Below are positions 45,128 through 56,731 of a stretch of 64,000 nucleotides of DNA, in pieces. This stretch comes from CAVUQH01 sp963774445. Lineage in GTDB: Bacteria; Myxococcota_A; Polyangia; Haliangiales; Haliangiaceae. The DNA lies in the NCBI GenBank assembly GCA_963774445.1, contig CAVZFC010000026.1, positions 489,284-553,283 on the forward strand, in the 5' to 3' direction. Below the pieces are notes generated by a model, which saw only the letters and a list, made by a program, of their open reading frames with translations, did no database searches and had not been told where the DNA came from. Positions within the stretch are counted from its first letter, which is position 1, and the number at the start of each line of letters is the position of its first letter. The translations under genes and the position numbers were made by a program.

Positions 45128-45780
45128 TCGAGCTCCGTCACATCACGAAGATCTATCGCACCACGATGGGCACCAACGTCGTGCTCGATGACATCTGCAC
45201 GACGTTTCCGTCCAAGGAGGCCATCGGCATCCTCGGCCGCAACGGCGCCGGAAAGTCGACGCTCTTGCGCATCATCGGTGGCGCGGAGATGCCGAGCAGC
45301 GGCGACATCATCCGGGGTGGGCGAGTGTCGTGGCCGATCGGCTTCGGCGGTGGCTTCAACGGCTCGCTCACCGGGGAAGAGAACTGCCGCTTCGTCGCGC
45401 GCATCTACGACGAAGACGTCAACTACGTGGTCGACTACACGCGCGACTTCGCCGAGATCGGCGACTACTTCTTCATGCCGATGCGCACCTACTCGTCGGG
45501 CATGCGCGCCCGCCTGGCGTTCGGCCTGAGCATGGCCATCGATTTCGACGCCTACCTCGTGGACGAGATCACCGCCGTCGGCGACCGGGTCTTTCGAGCC
45601 AAGTGCGCGGAGGCGTTCGCAGAGCGCCAGCGCCGATCGACGCTGATCATGGTGTCACACGACATGAACACGATCATCGAATACTGCCGCCGATGCGCGG
45701 TCATGGAGCGCGGAGTCTTGCGCATGTACGACAACGTGGAAGACGCGATCGAGGCTTACGAGCGAAAGCTGGCGGCATGA
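45124..45780 (+). CDS. kpsT: Capsule ABC transporter ATP-binding protein
   Basis: A 218-residue ATPase. Walker A is GILGRNGAGKSTLLRI, the signature loop is YSSGMRARLAFGLSMAI, Walker B is FDAYLVDEITAVGD, and the switch histidine lies in IMVSHDMNTI. It is the short KpsT/Wzt type, without a C-terminal polymer-binding domain, so it belongs to the group 2 capsule style of export, in which the Kdo-lipid terminus is recognised. Start and stop overlap kpsM and the kpsE-like gene (ATGA both times). Confidence 0.92.
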   Translation: MIELRHITKIYRTTMGTNVVLDDICTTFPSKEAIGILGRNGAGKSTLLRIIGGAEMPSSGDIIRGGRVSWPIGFGGGFNGSLTGEENCRFVARIYDEDVNYVVDYTRDFAEIGDYFFMPMRTYSSGMRARLAFGLSMAIDFDAYLVDEITAVGDRVFRAKCAEAFAERQRRSTLIMVSHDMNTIIEYCRRCAVMERGVLRMYDNVEDAIEAYERKLAA

Positions 45781-46919
45781 AGCTCGGCGAAAAATCTGCA
45801 GGGGTGATGCGTGCGCGCGAAGTCAGGCGTAAGCGTGGCCGACAGGCGGCGCTGCAAGCCGTCATCTGGGTCGGCATTCCCACGTTGATCGCGGGCATCT
45901 ACTACGGCTGCATTGCATCACCGCAGTATCAGTCGATCGCGGTGGTCTCCGTGCAGTCGAACGATGCCGGCGGAACTACGTTCGAGCCGCTGGCCGCCCT
46001 GTTGCCGCCCGCGGGCGCCGGTCGCGACACCATGCTCGTTCGCGAGTACATTCGCTCGCGCGATCTGGTCAAGTTACTGATCAAGGACGAGGGCCTGCGC
46101 GAGCACTACAGCGATCCGCACGCCGACTGGCTCTCGCGGCTCAAGGTCAACGCGTCGCTGGAGGAGACCTACCACTACTACCTCGACAAGGTCAACGTCG
46201 ATCACGATCACGAGTCGGGCACCCTGACCATCAGGGTCCTCGCCTACAGCGGTGAGAAGGCGCAGTCGCTCAACAAGGCCATCATCGCCGCCGCCGAGAA
46301 GATGGTGAACCACCTGACCGAACGCGCCAGACAGGATCGCATCCGCGTCGCCGAAGAGGAGGTCGAGAAGAACGGAGAGCGCCTCGCCAAGGCTCGTCAG
46401 GCGCTGCTCGACCTCCAGCACGATAGGGGTGAGATCGATCCGACCAAGGAGGCCGAAGCGATCCTCACGGTGAAGGCCGACCTCGAGGGTCAGCTCGCAG
46501 CCGCTCGGGCCGAGCTGGATTCGCTGACGGCCGTGATGCGCGACGATGCCCCCAAGGTGCTGCAGCAGCGGCGCAAAGTCTCTTCCATCCAGCACCAGAT
46601 CGATCGTCAAACCAAACGGCTGACCGACGCCAAGTCGGGCGGCGTCAACAGCTCGATCGCCAGCTTCGAGCCGGCGTTCATCCACAAAGAGCTGGCCGAG
46701 AAGGCCTACGAGACCGCGCTCAAGACCCTGGAGATCTCTCGGGTCGAGGCCTCGCGCCAGCACCGGTATCTCGTCACCATCTCGTCGCCCTCGTTGCCCG
46801 ACGTGGCCACGCACCCCAAACGGCTGTGGAAGATCGCGACCGTCTTCATGATCTCGCTGTCGCTGCTGGGGGTCCTCGGCCTGCTGGTGGCGACCATCCG
46901 CGAGCACGCCAAGTTCTGA
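45777..46919 (+). CDS. kpsE: KpsE-like polysaccharide co-polymerase / export adaptor
   Basis: A 380-residue inner-membrane adaptor. One transmembrane helix near the N-terminus (AALQAVIWVGIPTLIAGIYY) and one near the C-terminus (ATVFMISLSLLGVLGLLVAT) flank a large periplasmic part with a long coiled coil (about 175-300). The layout with KpsMT before and KpsD-like after is the KpsE position; it links the ABC transporter to the outer-membrane channel. The coil reads EEVEKNGERLAKARQALLDL and following. Starts as ATGA overlap with kpsT. Confidence 0.85.
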   Translation: MKLGEKSAGVMRAREVRRKRGRQAALQAVIWVGIPTLIAGIYYGCIASPQYQSIAVVSVQSNDAGGTTFEPLAALLPPAGAGRDTMLVREYIRSRDLVKLLIKDEGLREHYSDPHADWLSRLKVNASLEETYHYYLDKVNVDHDHESGTLTIRVLAYSGEKAQSLNKAIIAAAEKMVNHLTERARQDRIRVAEEEVEKNGERLAKARQALLDLQHDRGEIDPTKEAEAILTVKADLEGQLAAARAELDSLTAVMRDDAPKVLQQRRKVSSIQHQIDRQTKRLTDAKSGGVNSSIASFEPAFIHKELAEKAYETALKTLEISRVEASRQHRYLVTISSPSLPDVATHPKRLWKIATVFMISLSLLGVLGLLVATIREHAKF

Positions 46920-46931
46920 GCCCATAAGCCC

Positions 46932-48554
46932 ATGAGATTGCTTTCTACCGCACGATCGCGAGGCGGCCTTCTGGTCGCTCTTTCGCTTCTCTGCATCCTG
47001 TCGGCGGCGCCGGTGGGCGCGCAGCCGGCCGATGGCGCCGAGCCGCACGGGCCGGCCGCGCCCAAGGGTCCGCAGCCGTTCGGCGCCAACCTGTTTCTCG
47101 GCAACTTCCGCGGCCAGGCCGAGGAGGGGCGCAACGCCAACTACGCGGTGATGCCGGGGGACCGCGTTCAGGTCAACACCTGGGGCGCGGTGGAGATCAA
47201 CCGGATCTTCGTGGTCGACGGCCAGGGCAACATCTTTCTGCCCAGCATTGGTCCGGTGCGCCTCGAAGGGGTGCGCAACCGCGACCTGACCCGGGTCGTG
47301 CGCGCCGCGATCGGCACGATCTTTCGCAGCCACTTCGGCGTCTACACCAACCTGCTGACCACTGCGCCGGTCGCGGTCTACGTCACCGGCGGCGTCATCC
47401 GCCCGGGCAGCTACGCCGGCGTGCCGTCGGACTCGGTGCTGTTCTTTCTCGACCAGGCCGGCGGCATCGAGCCGGGCGCGGGCAGCTACCGCGACATCGT
47501 CATCCTCCGCGGCGGCCAGCCGCTGGCCGAGCTCGATCTGTACGACTTCCTCCTCGGCGGCAAGATTCCGGCGGTCCAGTTCACCGACGGCGACACCATC
47601 CTGGTCAAGCGCCGCGGTCCGGTGGTCGAGGTGCGCGGCGAGGTGCCCAACGCCGGCTTCGTCGAGATGAAGAAGGAGCAGTTCACCGGGCAGGACGTGC
47701 TCGACATCATGCAGGCGGCGGCGCGGGCCACGGCGGTCACCGTCGAGGGGACGCGGCGCCACGTGCCGTTCGTCCGCACCATGCCGACCGCCGAGTTTCG
47801 CACCACGCCGCTGCACGACGGCGACGCCATTTCGTTCCGCGTGGACGGCAAGCCGGAGAACATCCTGGTCAATCTCGCGGGCGAGTTCGAGGGGCCGTCG
47901 GTGTTGTCGGTGCACCGCGGTGCCCGGCTGGTTGACGTGCTCAACTACGTCCGCGTCGAGCCGACCCTGGCCGACGTGGGCTCGGTCCACCTGCGCCGGC
48001 CGTCGGTCGCGGCCGCGCAGAAGAAGGCGATCGAGGACAGCCTGTTCCGGCTGGAGCGGAGCTCGATGCTGGCGCTTTCGTCCACCGACCGCGAGGCCGC
48101 CATTCGCGCCAAGGAAGCCGAGCTGATGAAGTCGTTCATCGAGTCGGCCAAGACCGTCCAGCCGCTGGGGCGCGTCGTCACCTCGTACCACGGCAAGCAG
48201 CTCAACCTGATGCTCGAGGCCGGCGACACCATCGTCATCCCGGCCAAGAGCAGCGTCGTCCGCGTCGACGGCGAGGTTCAGATGTCGCACGCGCTGGTCT
48301 ACTCGGACCGGCTGCGCGTCCGCGACTACGTGCGTATGGCTGGTGGCTACACCGATCGTTCCGATCGGGAAAAGGTCATCATCATGCATGCCAGCGCGGC
48401 CGTGTCGATGGGCGGCCCGGACATGCGGGTCCATCCGGGTGACGAGATCCTCGTGCCGCCCAAGGTTGACCGCAAGCTGTTGCAGAACGCCGCCGACGTC
48501 ACCCAGGTCCTCTACCAGATCGCGGTCGCTGCCGCGGTGGTGTTGCGGATCTAG
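46932..48554 (+). CDS. kpsD: KpsD-like outer-membrane polysaccharide export protein
   Basis: A 540-residue exported protein. A signal peptide (residues 1-30) ends in APVGAQ. The polysaccharide-export motif follows: NYAVMPGDRVQVNTWGAVEI, then several SLBB-like beta-grasp repeats (VTGGVIRPGSYAGVPSDSVL, VRGEVPNAGFVEMK, VNLAGEFEGPSVLSVHRGAR, VRVDGEVQMSHALVYSDRLR). No lipobox is seen, as in KpsD and unlike Wza. It probably forms the periplasm-spanning and outer-membrane channel for capsule. Confidence 0.87.
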   Translation: MRLLSTARSRGGLLVALSLLCILSAAPVGAQPADGAEPHGPAAPKGPQPFGANLFLGNFRGQAEEGRNANYAVMPGDRVQVNTWGAVEINRIFVVDGQGNIFLPSIGPVRLEGVRNRDLTRVVRAAIGTIFRSHFGVYTNLLTTAPVAVYVTGGVIRPGSYAGVPSDSVLFFLDQAGGIEPGAGSYRDIVILRGGQPLAELDLYDFLLGGKIPAVQFTDGDTILVKRRGPVVEVRGEVPNAGFVEMKKEQFTGQDVLDIMQAAARATAVTVEGTRRHVPFVRTMPTAEFRTTPLHDGDAISFRVDGKPENILVNLAGEFEGPSVLSVHRGARLVDVLNYVRVEPTLADVGSVHLRRPSVAAAQKKAIEDSLFRLERSSMLALSSTDREAAIRAKEAELMKSFIESAKTVQPLGRVVTSYHGKQLNLMLEAGDTIVIPAKSSVVRVDGEVQMSHALVYSDRLRVRDYVRMAGGYTDRSDREKVIIMHASAAVSMGGPDMRVHPGDEILVPPKVDRKLLQNAADVTQVLYQIAVAAAVVLRI

Positions 48555-48562
48555 GAGCGCGT

Positions 48563-49392
<830 letters not shown>

Positions 49393-49396
<4 letters not shown>

Positions 49397-50670
49397 GCTC
49401 GGCCCCGCCGGCGACACCGGCGGGCGTGCTGTCGCGCGTCCGCCTGCTGATCAGCGACGTCGACGGGGTTCTGACCGACGGCACCCTCTACTACGGCGAG
49501 GCCGGGGAGTCGCTCAAGGCGTTCAACGTGCGCGACGGCCTGGGCGTGCGCATGCTCGACGACGCCGGCATCGAGGTCGCCGTGATCAGCGCGCGCCGTT
49601 CGCCGGCGCTGGAGCGGCGGATGGCCGACCTGGGCGTGCGGCACGTGTTGGCCGGACGGCGGGACAAGGTGGCCGCGCTCGACGAGCTCCTCGCCGAGCT
49701 GTCGCTGGACGCGGCGGACGCGGCCTTCATCGGCGACGATCTGCTCGACCGCGAGATCAGTGCGCGGGTCGGCCTGGCGATTGCCGTGGCCGACGCCGAC
49801 CCGACGCTGCGCGCGGCGGCGGCCTGGGTGACCCGCGCACCCGGTGGACGCGGCGCGGTGCGCGAGGTCGCCGACGCCATCCTCGCGGCGCGTGCACGCA
49901 GCCGGTTTCGCGTGGTCATCCCCACCCGCTACGCCGCCACCCGCCTGCCCGGCAAACCGCTGCGCGATCTGGCCGGGCGTCCGATGATCGCCCACGTGTG
50001 GGACCGCGCGACCGAGTCCGGCGCGGCCTCGGTGGTAGTCGCCACCGACGACGAGCGGATCGCCCGCGCGGTCGCCGGCTTCGGCGGTGCGGCGCACATG
50101 ACGTCGGCCGACCATCAGTCCGGGACCGATCGGATCGCCGAGGTCGCCACCGCCGAGGGGTGGGGCGGCGGCGAGGTGGTGGTCAACCTGCAGGGCGACG
50201 AGCCGCTGATGGACCCGGCGCTGATCGGCGCGGTCGCCCGGGCATTGGTCGAGCAGCCGGGCGCCGGCATCGCCACCGCCGCGGCGCCGATCGACGATCC
50301 GGCCGAGCTGTTCGACGAGAACGCGGTCAAGGTGGTGGTCGACGCCGCCGGCATGGCGTGCCTGTTCAGCCGCGCGCCGGTGCCGTGGGTGCGGGGCGCC
50401 TTTGCCCGCGGTGTCCCCGAGGCGCTGCCCGCCGGGGTGCCGTTTCTCCGCCACATCGGCCTGTACGCCTATCGCGTTAACGTCTTGCGCCGGCTGACGG
50501 CCGCGCCGCCTGCGGCGATCGAGATCGCGGAGAAGCTCGAGCAGCTGCGCGCCCTCGACCTGGGCATCGGCATCCACGTCACCCGCGTCGACCGCGCGCC
50601 TGCCGCCGGGGTCGACACCGAAGAGGATCTGACCCGCGCTGCCCGCGTGCTGGCGGAGAGGGCGAGATAG
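49393..50670 (+). CDS. kdsB: KdsC-KdsB fusion: Kdo-8-phosphate phosphatase and CMP-Kdo synthetase
   Basis: A 425-residue two-domain protein. Residues about 12-165 are a KdsC-type HAD phosphatase (RLLISDVDGVLTDG, FNVRDGLGVRMLDDAGIEVA, FIGDDLLDREISARVGLAIA). Residues about 172-425 are a KdsB cytidylyltransferase (VVIPTRYAATRLPGKPLRDL, VVVATDDERIARAV, VVNLQGDEPLMDPALIGAVA, FLRHIGLYAYR, RVDRAPAAGVDTEEDL). The product activates Kdo as CMP-Kdo. Two consecutive steps sit on one chain, next to the synthase gene. It starts at GTG 49393, overlapping the kdsA stop; its stop base is the first base of kpsC. Confidence 0.9.
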
Positions 50671-52740
50671 TGGGGCCGGGCCGCTGGCGCACGGTCGCGA
50701 TCTTTTCGCGCGGCATCGCGCGCATTCCGCAGCTGGCGGCGCTTCTTGGCGCCGAGCAGGTGGTCGTGCGCCCGACGGACGCGCGCGCCTCGGCCGTGGA
50801 CGCCGTGGTCGGCTGGGGCAACAAGGCCAATACCGCCGTCGCCCGCGACTTCGCCGAGCGCCACCATCTGCCGTACTGGCGCGCCGAGGACGGATTCCTG
50901 CGCTCGGTCGGCCTGGGCCACAGCGGAGACCCGCCGCTGTCGATGGTTCTCGACGATTTGGGCATCTACTACGACGCGCACCAACCGTCGCGTCTGGAGC
51001 GAATGCTCGCCGCCACTGGCGACGGCGATCCGCTCGACGATCCCGCGCTGCTCGAGCGGGCGCGCGCGGCGATGGCGCGCATTCGCGCCGCCCGGCTGTC
51101 GAAGTACAACGACTCGCCGGTCGATGCGCCGGAGCTCGGGCCGGTGCGCGGTGACCGCCGGGTGCTGGTGGTCGACCAGACCCGCGGTGATCTGTCCGTC
51201 GGCTGCGGCATGGCCGACGCCGCCTCGTTCGAGACGATGCTCGCGGCCGCGCTGGCCGAGAACCCAGACGCCGAGATCCTGGTCAAGACCCACCCGGACG
51301 TGGTCAGCGGCGCCAAGCGCGGCTACCTCGAAGGGGTCGGCGGCCGGCCGCGGGTGCGCCTGCTTGCCGAGGTCGTCAATCCGATCTCGCTCCTCGAACA
51401 GGTCGACCGGGTCTACGCCGTCACCTCACAGCTCGGCTTCGAGGCGCTGATGCTGGGCAAACCAGTGACCTGTTTCGGCGTACCGTTCTACGCCGGCTGG
51501 GGGCTCACCGAGGATCGCGCCGACGTGCCCCGGCGCGGCCGCCCCCGCACCCTCGAGCAGCTGTTCGCCGCCGCCTATCTCCTCTACCCGCGCTACGTCG
51601 ATCCGGACAGCGGCGAGCTGTGCGAGATCGAGCGAGTGATCGAGCACCTGGCGCTGCAGCGCACCGAGTTCGCGCGCAACCGCGGCACGATCTACTGTTT
51701 CGGCTACCAGTTCTGGAAGCGCCGCTACGTGCGCGCCTACCTCCGCTGCCCGGGCAACCGCATCGTCTTCTGCCGCGACGAGAGCGAGGCCGAGGCGGCC
51801 GGATGTTCGAGCTCGTCGGTGCTGCTGTCGTGGGGGCAGCGCGGGTTCGCGCCGGCGCGCGCCCTGGCGGACAAGCACGGCGCCGCGCTGTGGCGTATGG
51901 AGGACGGCTTCCTGCGCTCGGTCGGCCTGGGCTCGGACCTGGTGACGCCGGCCTCTCTGGTGGTCGACCGTGAGGGGATCTACTACGATCCGACGGCGCC
52001 CAGCGAGCTCGAGTCGATCCTCGAGAGCTTCGAGCCGGTCCCGGGCGAGCTCGAGCGCGCCCGCGCCCTGCGCGAGTTCATCGTCGCCGCCGGCCTGAGC
52101 AAGTACAACGTCGGCCGCGACCGCGCCATCGATACGCCGTCGGGCAAGACCATCGTGCTGGTTCCCGGGCAGGTGGAGGATGACGCGTCGATCCAGCTGG
52201 GCTGTCGGGAGATCCGCACCAACGCTGCTCTGCTGGCCGCGGCTCGCGAAGCCCGGCCGGACGCCTTCATCATCTACAAGCCGCACCCGGACGTCCTCAG
52301 CGGCAACCGCCGGGGCCAGGTCTCCGCCACCGCCGCCCGCGCCGCCGATCTGGTGGTCGAGGACGCGACCCTGGCCCAGTGCCTGGCCGCCGCCGACGAG
52401 ATCCACACCATGACCTCGCTGGTCGGCTTCGAGGGCCTGCTGCGGGGCCTGCGGGTGGTCGTCTACGGCCAGCCGTTCTACAGCGGCTGGGGCCTCACCG
52501 AGGACCGCCATCCGCTCGTGCGACGCACTCGCCGATTGACCCTGGACGCGCTGGTCGCCGGCGCGCTGATCCGCTACGCCCGCTATCTGAACCCCGATAC
52601 CGGCCGTTTCACGACCCCCGAGCGCACGGTGGCCCGCCTGCGGACCGAGCGCGACCGCAGCGCGCGCGCCCGGGTCCTCAAAATGTCGTGGCCACGCCGG
52701 CAGCTCCGCAAGCTGATCCACGTGTATAAAGGCGTGACCT

Positions 52741-52751
<11 letters not shown>
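50670..52751 (+). CDS. kpsC: Capsule Kdo transferase KpsC, two-domain
   Basis: A 693-residue dual transferase that builds the beta-Kdo linker on phosphatidylglycerol. It is an internal duplication: the N-terminal half has PYWRAEDGFLRSVGLGHSG and VPFYAGWGLTEDRADVPR, the C-terminal half LWRMEDGFLRSVGLGSDLVT and QPFYSGWGLTEDRHPLVRR. Both halves keep the GFEALMLGKPV / GFEGLLRGLRV type donor-site motif and LSKYN. Alternating action of both sites makes the mixed-linkage Kdo chain in characterised relatives. GTG 50670 overlaps the previous stop by one base. Confidence 0.93.
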
Positions 52752-54035
<1,284 letters not shown>

Positions 54036-54039
<4 letters not shown>

Positions 54040-55020
54040 AGGTGTTCGTTACGGGCGGGGCGGGGTATGTCGGTAGTCACAGCGTGCGCGCGCTGTGCGA
54101 CGCCGGCCACGAGGTGGTGGTGTTCGACGATCTGCGCAGTGGCCACCGCCAGGCGGTTGACCCGCGGGCGCGGCTGGTCGTCGGCGACCTTTGCGATGCC
54201 AGCAACCTGGACGGTGCGGTCGACGGCAGCTTCGACGCGGTGATGCACTTCGCTGGATCGATCGACGTCGGCGAGTCGGTGGCCGAGCCGCTGCTCTACT
54301 ACCGCAACAACGTCGGCGGTTCGCTGACCCTGCTCGAAGCGATGCGCCGCTGCGAGATCCGTTCGATCGTCTTCAGCTCGACCTGCGCGACCTACGGCAT
54401 GCCGCAGCGGGTACCGATCGCCGAGGAGTGCCCGCAGCAGCCGATCAGCCCGTACGGACGCAGCAAGCTGGCGGTCGAGTGGGCGCTGCGCGACTCGGCC
54501 ACCGCCTGGGGCCTGGGGTTCGACCTCGCTCCGCTACTTCAACGCCGCCGGGGCGGCGTCGGACGGCACCATCGGCGAGGCCCACGATCCCGAGAGTCAC
54601 CTCATCCCGCTGGTCCTCCAGGTGGCCCTGGGGACGCGCGAACAGATCCAGCTTTTCGGCACCGACTACCCGACCCGGGACGGCACCTGCGTGCGCGACT
54701 ACGTGCACGTGGAGGATCTGGCCGCCGCCCACGTGGCCGCGCTCGAGCGACAGGTGGCCGGAGAGGCCCGCGCCTTCAACCTGGGCGTCGGGCGTGGCGC
54801 CACAGTCAAAGAGATCGTCGCCTGCGCCCGCGAGGTGACCGGCCATGCCATCCCGGCCGTCGAGTCCGCGCGCCGGCCCGGGGATCCGCCCGAGCTCCTG
54901 GCCGACCCGGCCCGGGCCATGCGCCAGCTCGACTGGCGGCCCCGGCACGACGAGATCGGCGCGATCGTCGCCAGCGCCTGGGCCTGGCACCGCGCGCATC
55001 CCCGCGGATTCGCTGCCTGA
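54036..55020 (+). CDS. galE: UDP-glucose 4-epimerase, single frameshift in the middle
   Basis: Interconverts UDP-glucose and UDP-galactose. GTG 54036 follows GGGAGG. The N-terminal half is typical: KVFVTGGAGYVGSHSVRALC, MHFAGSIDVGESVAEP, FSSTCATYGMPQ and SPYGRSKLAVEW with the catalytic tyrosine and lysine. At about 54524 the frame shifts: dropping one C of the CC at 54524-54525 gives GLGFDSLRYFNAAGAASDGT, the expected family sequence, followed by FGTDYPTRDGTCVRDYVHVE and the stop at 55020. As given, the first frame runs on to 55055 with unrelated residues. The corrected protein is about 327 residues, normal for GalE. Confidence 0.87.
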
Positions 55021-55071
55021 AGCCGACCCTCCGCGAGCCAGCGATATTGTTGTAGATTCAACACGATAGTC

Positions 55072-56427
55072 ATGTCCCGGTTCGATTCACCCCGACGTCC
55101 CTGCGTCGCCAGCGTCGTCATCCGCACCTACAACGAGGGGCGGCACCTGCGTCGGCTGCTGGACGCGGTCGCGTCCCAGGAGACCGATGACCTCGAGGTC
55201 GAGGTGGTCATCGTCGACTCCGGATCGACCGACGACACCCTGGCGATCGCGGCCGACTTCGACTGTCGGGTGACCACGATCCGCAAAGAGGAGTTCTCGT
55301 TCGGCCGCTCGCTCAACATCGGCTGTGCGTTTGCCCGCGGCGACATCCTGGCGTTCGTCAGTGGCCACTGCATTCCCTCGTCGGAGCGGTGGCTGGCCGA
55401 GCTGGCGCAGCCGCTGCTCGACGGCCACGCGCAGTACGTCTACGGACGCCAGATCGGCGCCGAGACGACCAAGTTCAGCGAGTCGCAGCTGTTTGCCAAG
55501 TACTTCCCCGAGCACAGCCTGATCCCGCAAGACGGCTTCTTCTGCAACAACGCCAACAGCGCGATCCTTCGCCAGGCGTGGGACCATCACCGATTCGACG
55601 AAGAGCTGACCGGGCTGGAGGATATGGACCTGGCCCGTCGCCTGTGCGGGGGCGGCGGCAAGGTGGCGTACGTGGCCACGGCGCCGGTGCACCACATCCA
55701 CGACGAGAGCTGGGCTCAGGTGCGCCACCGCTACGAGCGCGAGGCGATTGCCATGCAGAAGATCGCGCCCAACCTGCACGTCAACGCGGTCGACTGCGTC
55801 CGTTTCTTCGTCAGCGGTGTGCTGTTCGACTTCTCGACCGCGCTGTCCAAGCGCGAGCTGGCACGGCACGCCCCGGGCATCGTCGCTTTTCGCATGATGC
55901 AGTACCTGGGCACCTACCGCGGCAACCGCGCGCACCGCAAGCTGTCGCAGAAGATGAAGCTCCGCTACTACTACCCGACCGACGCGCATCACCCGGAGGC
56001 GCAGCTCCGCGGCCGCATCACCCGCCGCTCGAGCGCGATCTCAGCCCATGAGCTCCCGCCGGACAGTGGCGCTGTTGCCGATGAAGGCCAACAGCGAGCG
56101 GGTGCGCGGCAAGAACTTTCGCGACCTGGGCGGCAAGCCGCTGTTCCGCTGGATGCTCGACACCTTGCTCGACGTCGACGAGATCGACGCCGTGGTGATC
56201 AACACGGATGCCCGCGCCGAGCTCGTCGCCGCCGGTCTGGTCGACAGCGACCGGGTGATCATTCGCGACCGTCCGGCCGAGCTGTGCGGCGACCTGGTCA
56301 GCATGAACAAGGTGCTGGCCGACGACGTCGAGCAGGTGGACGCCTCCATCTACTTGATGACCCACGCGACCAACCCGCTGTTGTCGGCCGAGACCATCGG
56401 CGCCGCGCTGCGCCGCTTTGCCGATGA
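55072..56427 (+). CDS. Family 2 glycosyltransferase, reading frame likely disturbed at 3' end
   Basis: Residues 1-325 are a GT-A transferase: SVVIRTYNEGRHLRRLLDAV, VEVVIVDSGSTDDTLAIAAD, SFGRSLNIGCAFARGDILAF, the GLEDMDLARRLC motif and a C-terminal helix with YLGTYRGNRAHRKL. After RRSSAISAHE the frame, open to 56427, is only the shadow of the next gene's coding sequence for about 125 codons. Genes here normally join by ATGA overlaps; an ATGA at 56048 exists in another frame, which would end this gene at 56051 if one base were missing nearby. So the true end is probably 56051. It probably adds a sugar to the capsule repeat. Confidence 0.8.
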   Translation: MSRFDSPRRPCVASVVIRTYNEGRHLRRLLDAVASQETDDLEVEVVIVDSGSTDDTLAIAADFDCRVTTIRKEEFSFGRSLNIGCAFARGDILAFVSGHCIPSSERWLAELAQPLLDGHAQYVYGRQIGAETTKFSESQLFAKYFPEHSLIPQDGFFCNNANSAILRQAWDHHRFDEELTGLEDMDLARRLCGGGGKVAYVATAPVHHIHDESWAQVRHRYEREAIAMQKIAPNLHVNAVDCVRFFVSGVLFDFSTALSKRELARHAPGIVAFRMMQYLGTYRGNRAHRKLSQKMKLRYYYPTDAHHPEAQLRGRITRRSSAISAHELPPDSGAVADEGQQRAGARQELSRPGRQAAVPLDARHLARRRRDRRRGDQHGCPRRARRRRSGRQRPGDHSRPSGRAVRRPGQHEQGAGRRRRAGGRLHLLDDPRDQPAVVGRDHRRRAAPLCR

Positions 56428-56731
56428 CGCCGCCGCCGACTCGCTGTTCAGCGTCACCCGGGTGCAGACCCGCTTCTACCGCGCCGACGGGTCGGCGGTG
56501 AACCACGACCCGGCAGTGCTCCTGCGCACCCAGGACCTCGAGCCCTGGTTCGAGGAAAACTCCTGCCTCTACCTGTTCACCCGCGCCAGCTTTCACGCCA
56601 CCGGGGCGCGGATCGGTCGGACGCCGATCTTGTTCGAGACGCCCTGCCTCGAGTCGATCGACATCGACGAGCCAGACGACTGGATGCTGGCCGAGGCGCT
56701 CGTCCAGTGGCGCGCGGCGAGGGGCGGATGA
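56048..56731 (+). CDS. Acylneuraminate-type cytidylyltransferase
   Basis: A 227-residue nucleotidyltransferase. It starts VALLPMKANSERVRGKNFRD, the CTP-binding loop of CMP-sugar synthetases (sialic, legionaminic and Kdo types), followed by LGGKPLFRWMLDTLLDV, YLMTHATNPLLSAETIGAAL and FEENSCLYLFTRASFHATGA. A Kdo enzyme is already supplied by the fused gene, so this one probably activates a different acidic sugar or polyol. No sialic or legionaminic synthase gene is in the window. The stop overlaps the next gene as ATGA. Confidence 0.85.
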   Translation: MSSRRTVALLPMKANSERVRGKNFRDLGGKPLFRWMLDTLLDVDEIDAVVINTDARAELVAAGLVDSDRVIIRDRPAELCGDLVSMNKVLADDVEQVDASIYLMTHATNPLLSAETIGAALRRFADDAAADSLFSVTRVQTRFYRADGSAVNHDPAVLLRTQDLEPWFEENSCLYLFTRASFHATGARIGRTPILFETPCLESIDIDEPDDWMLAEALVQWRAARGG

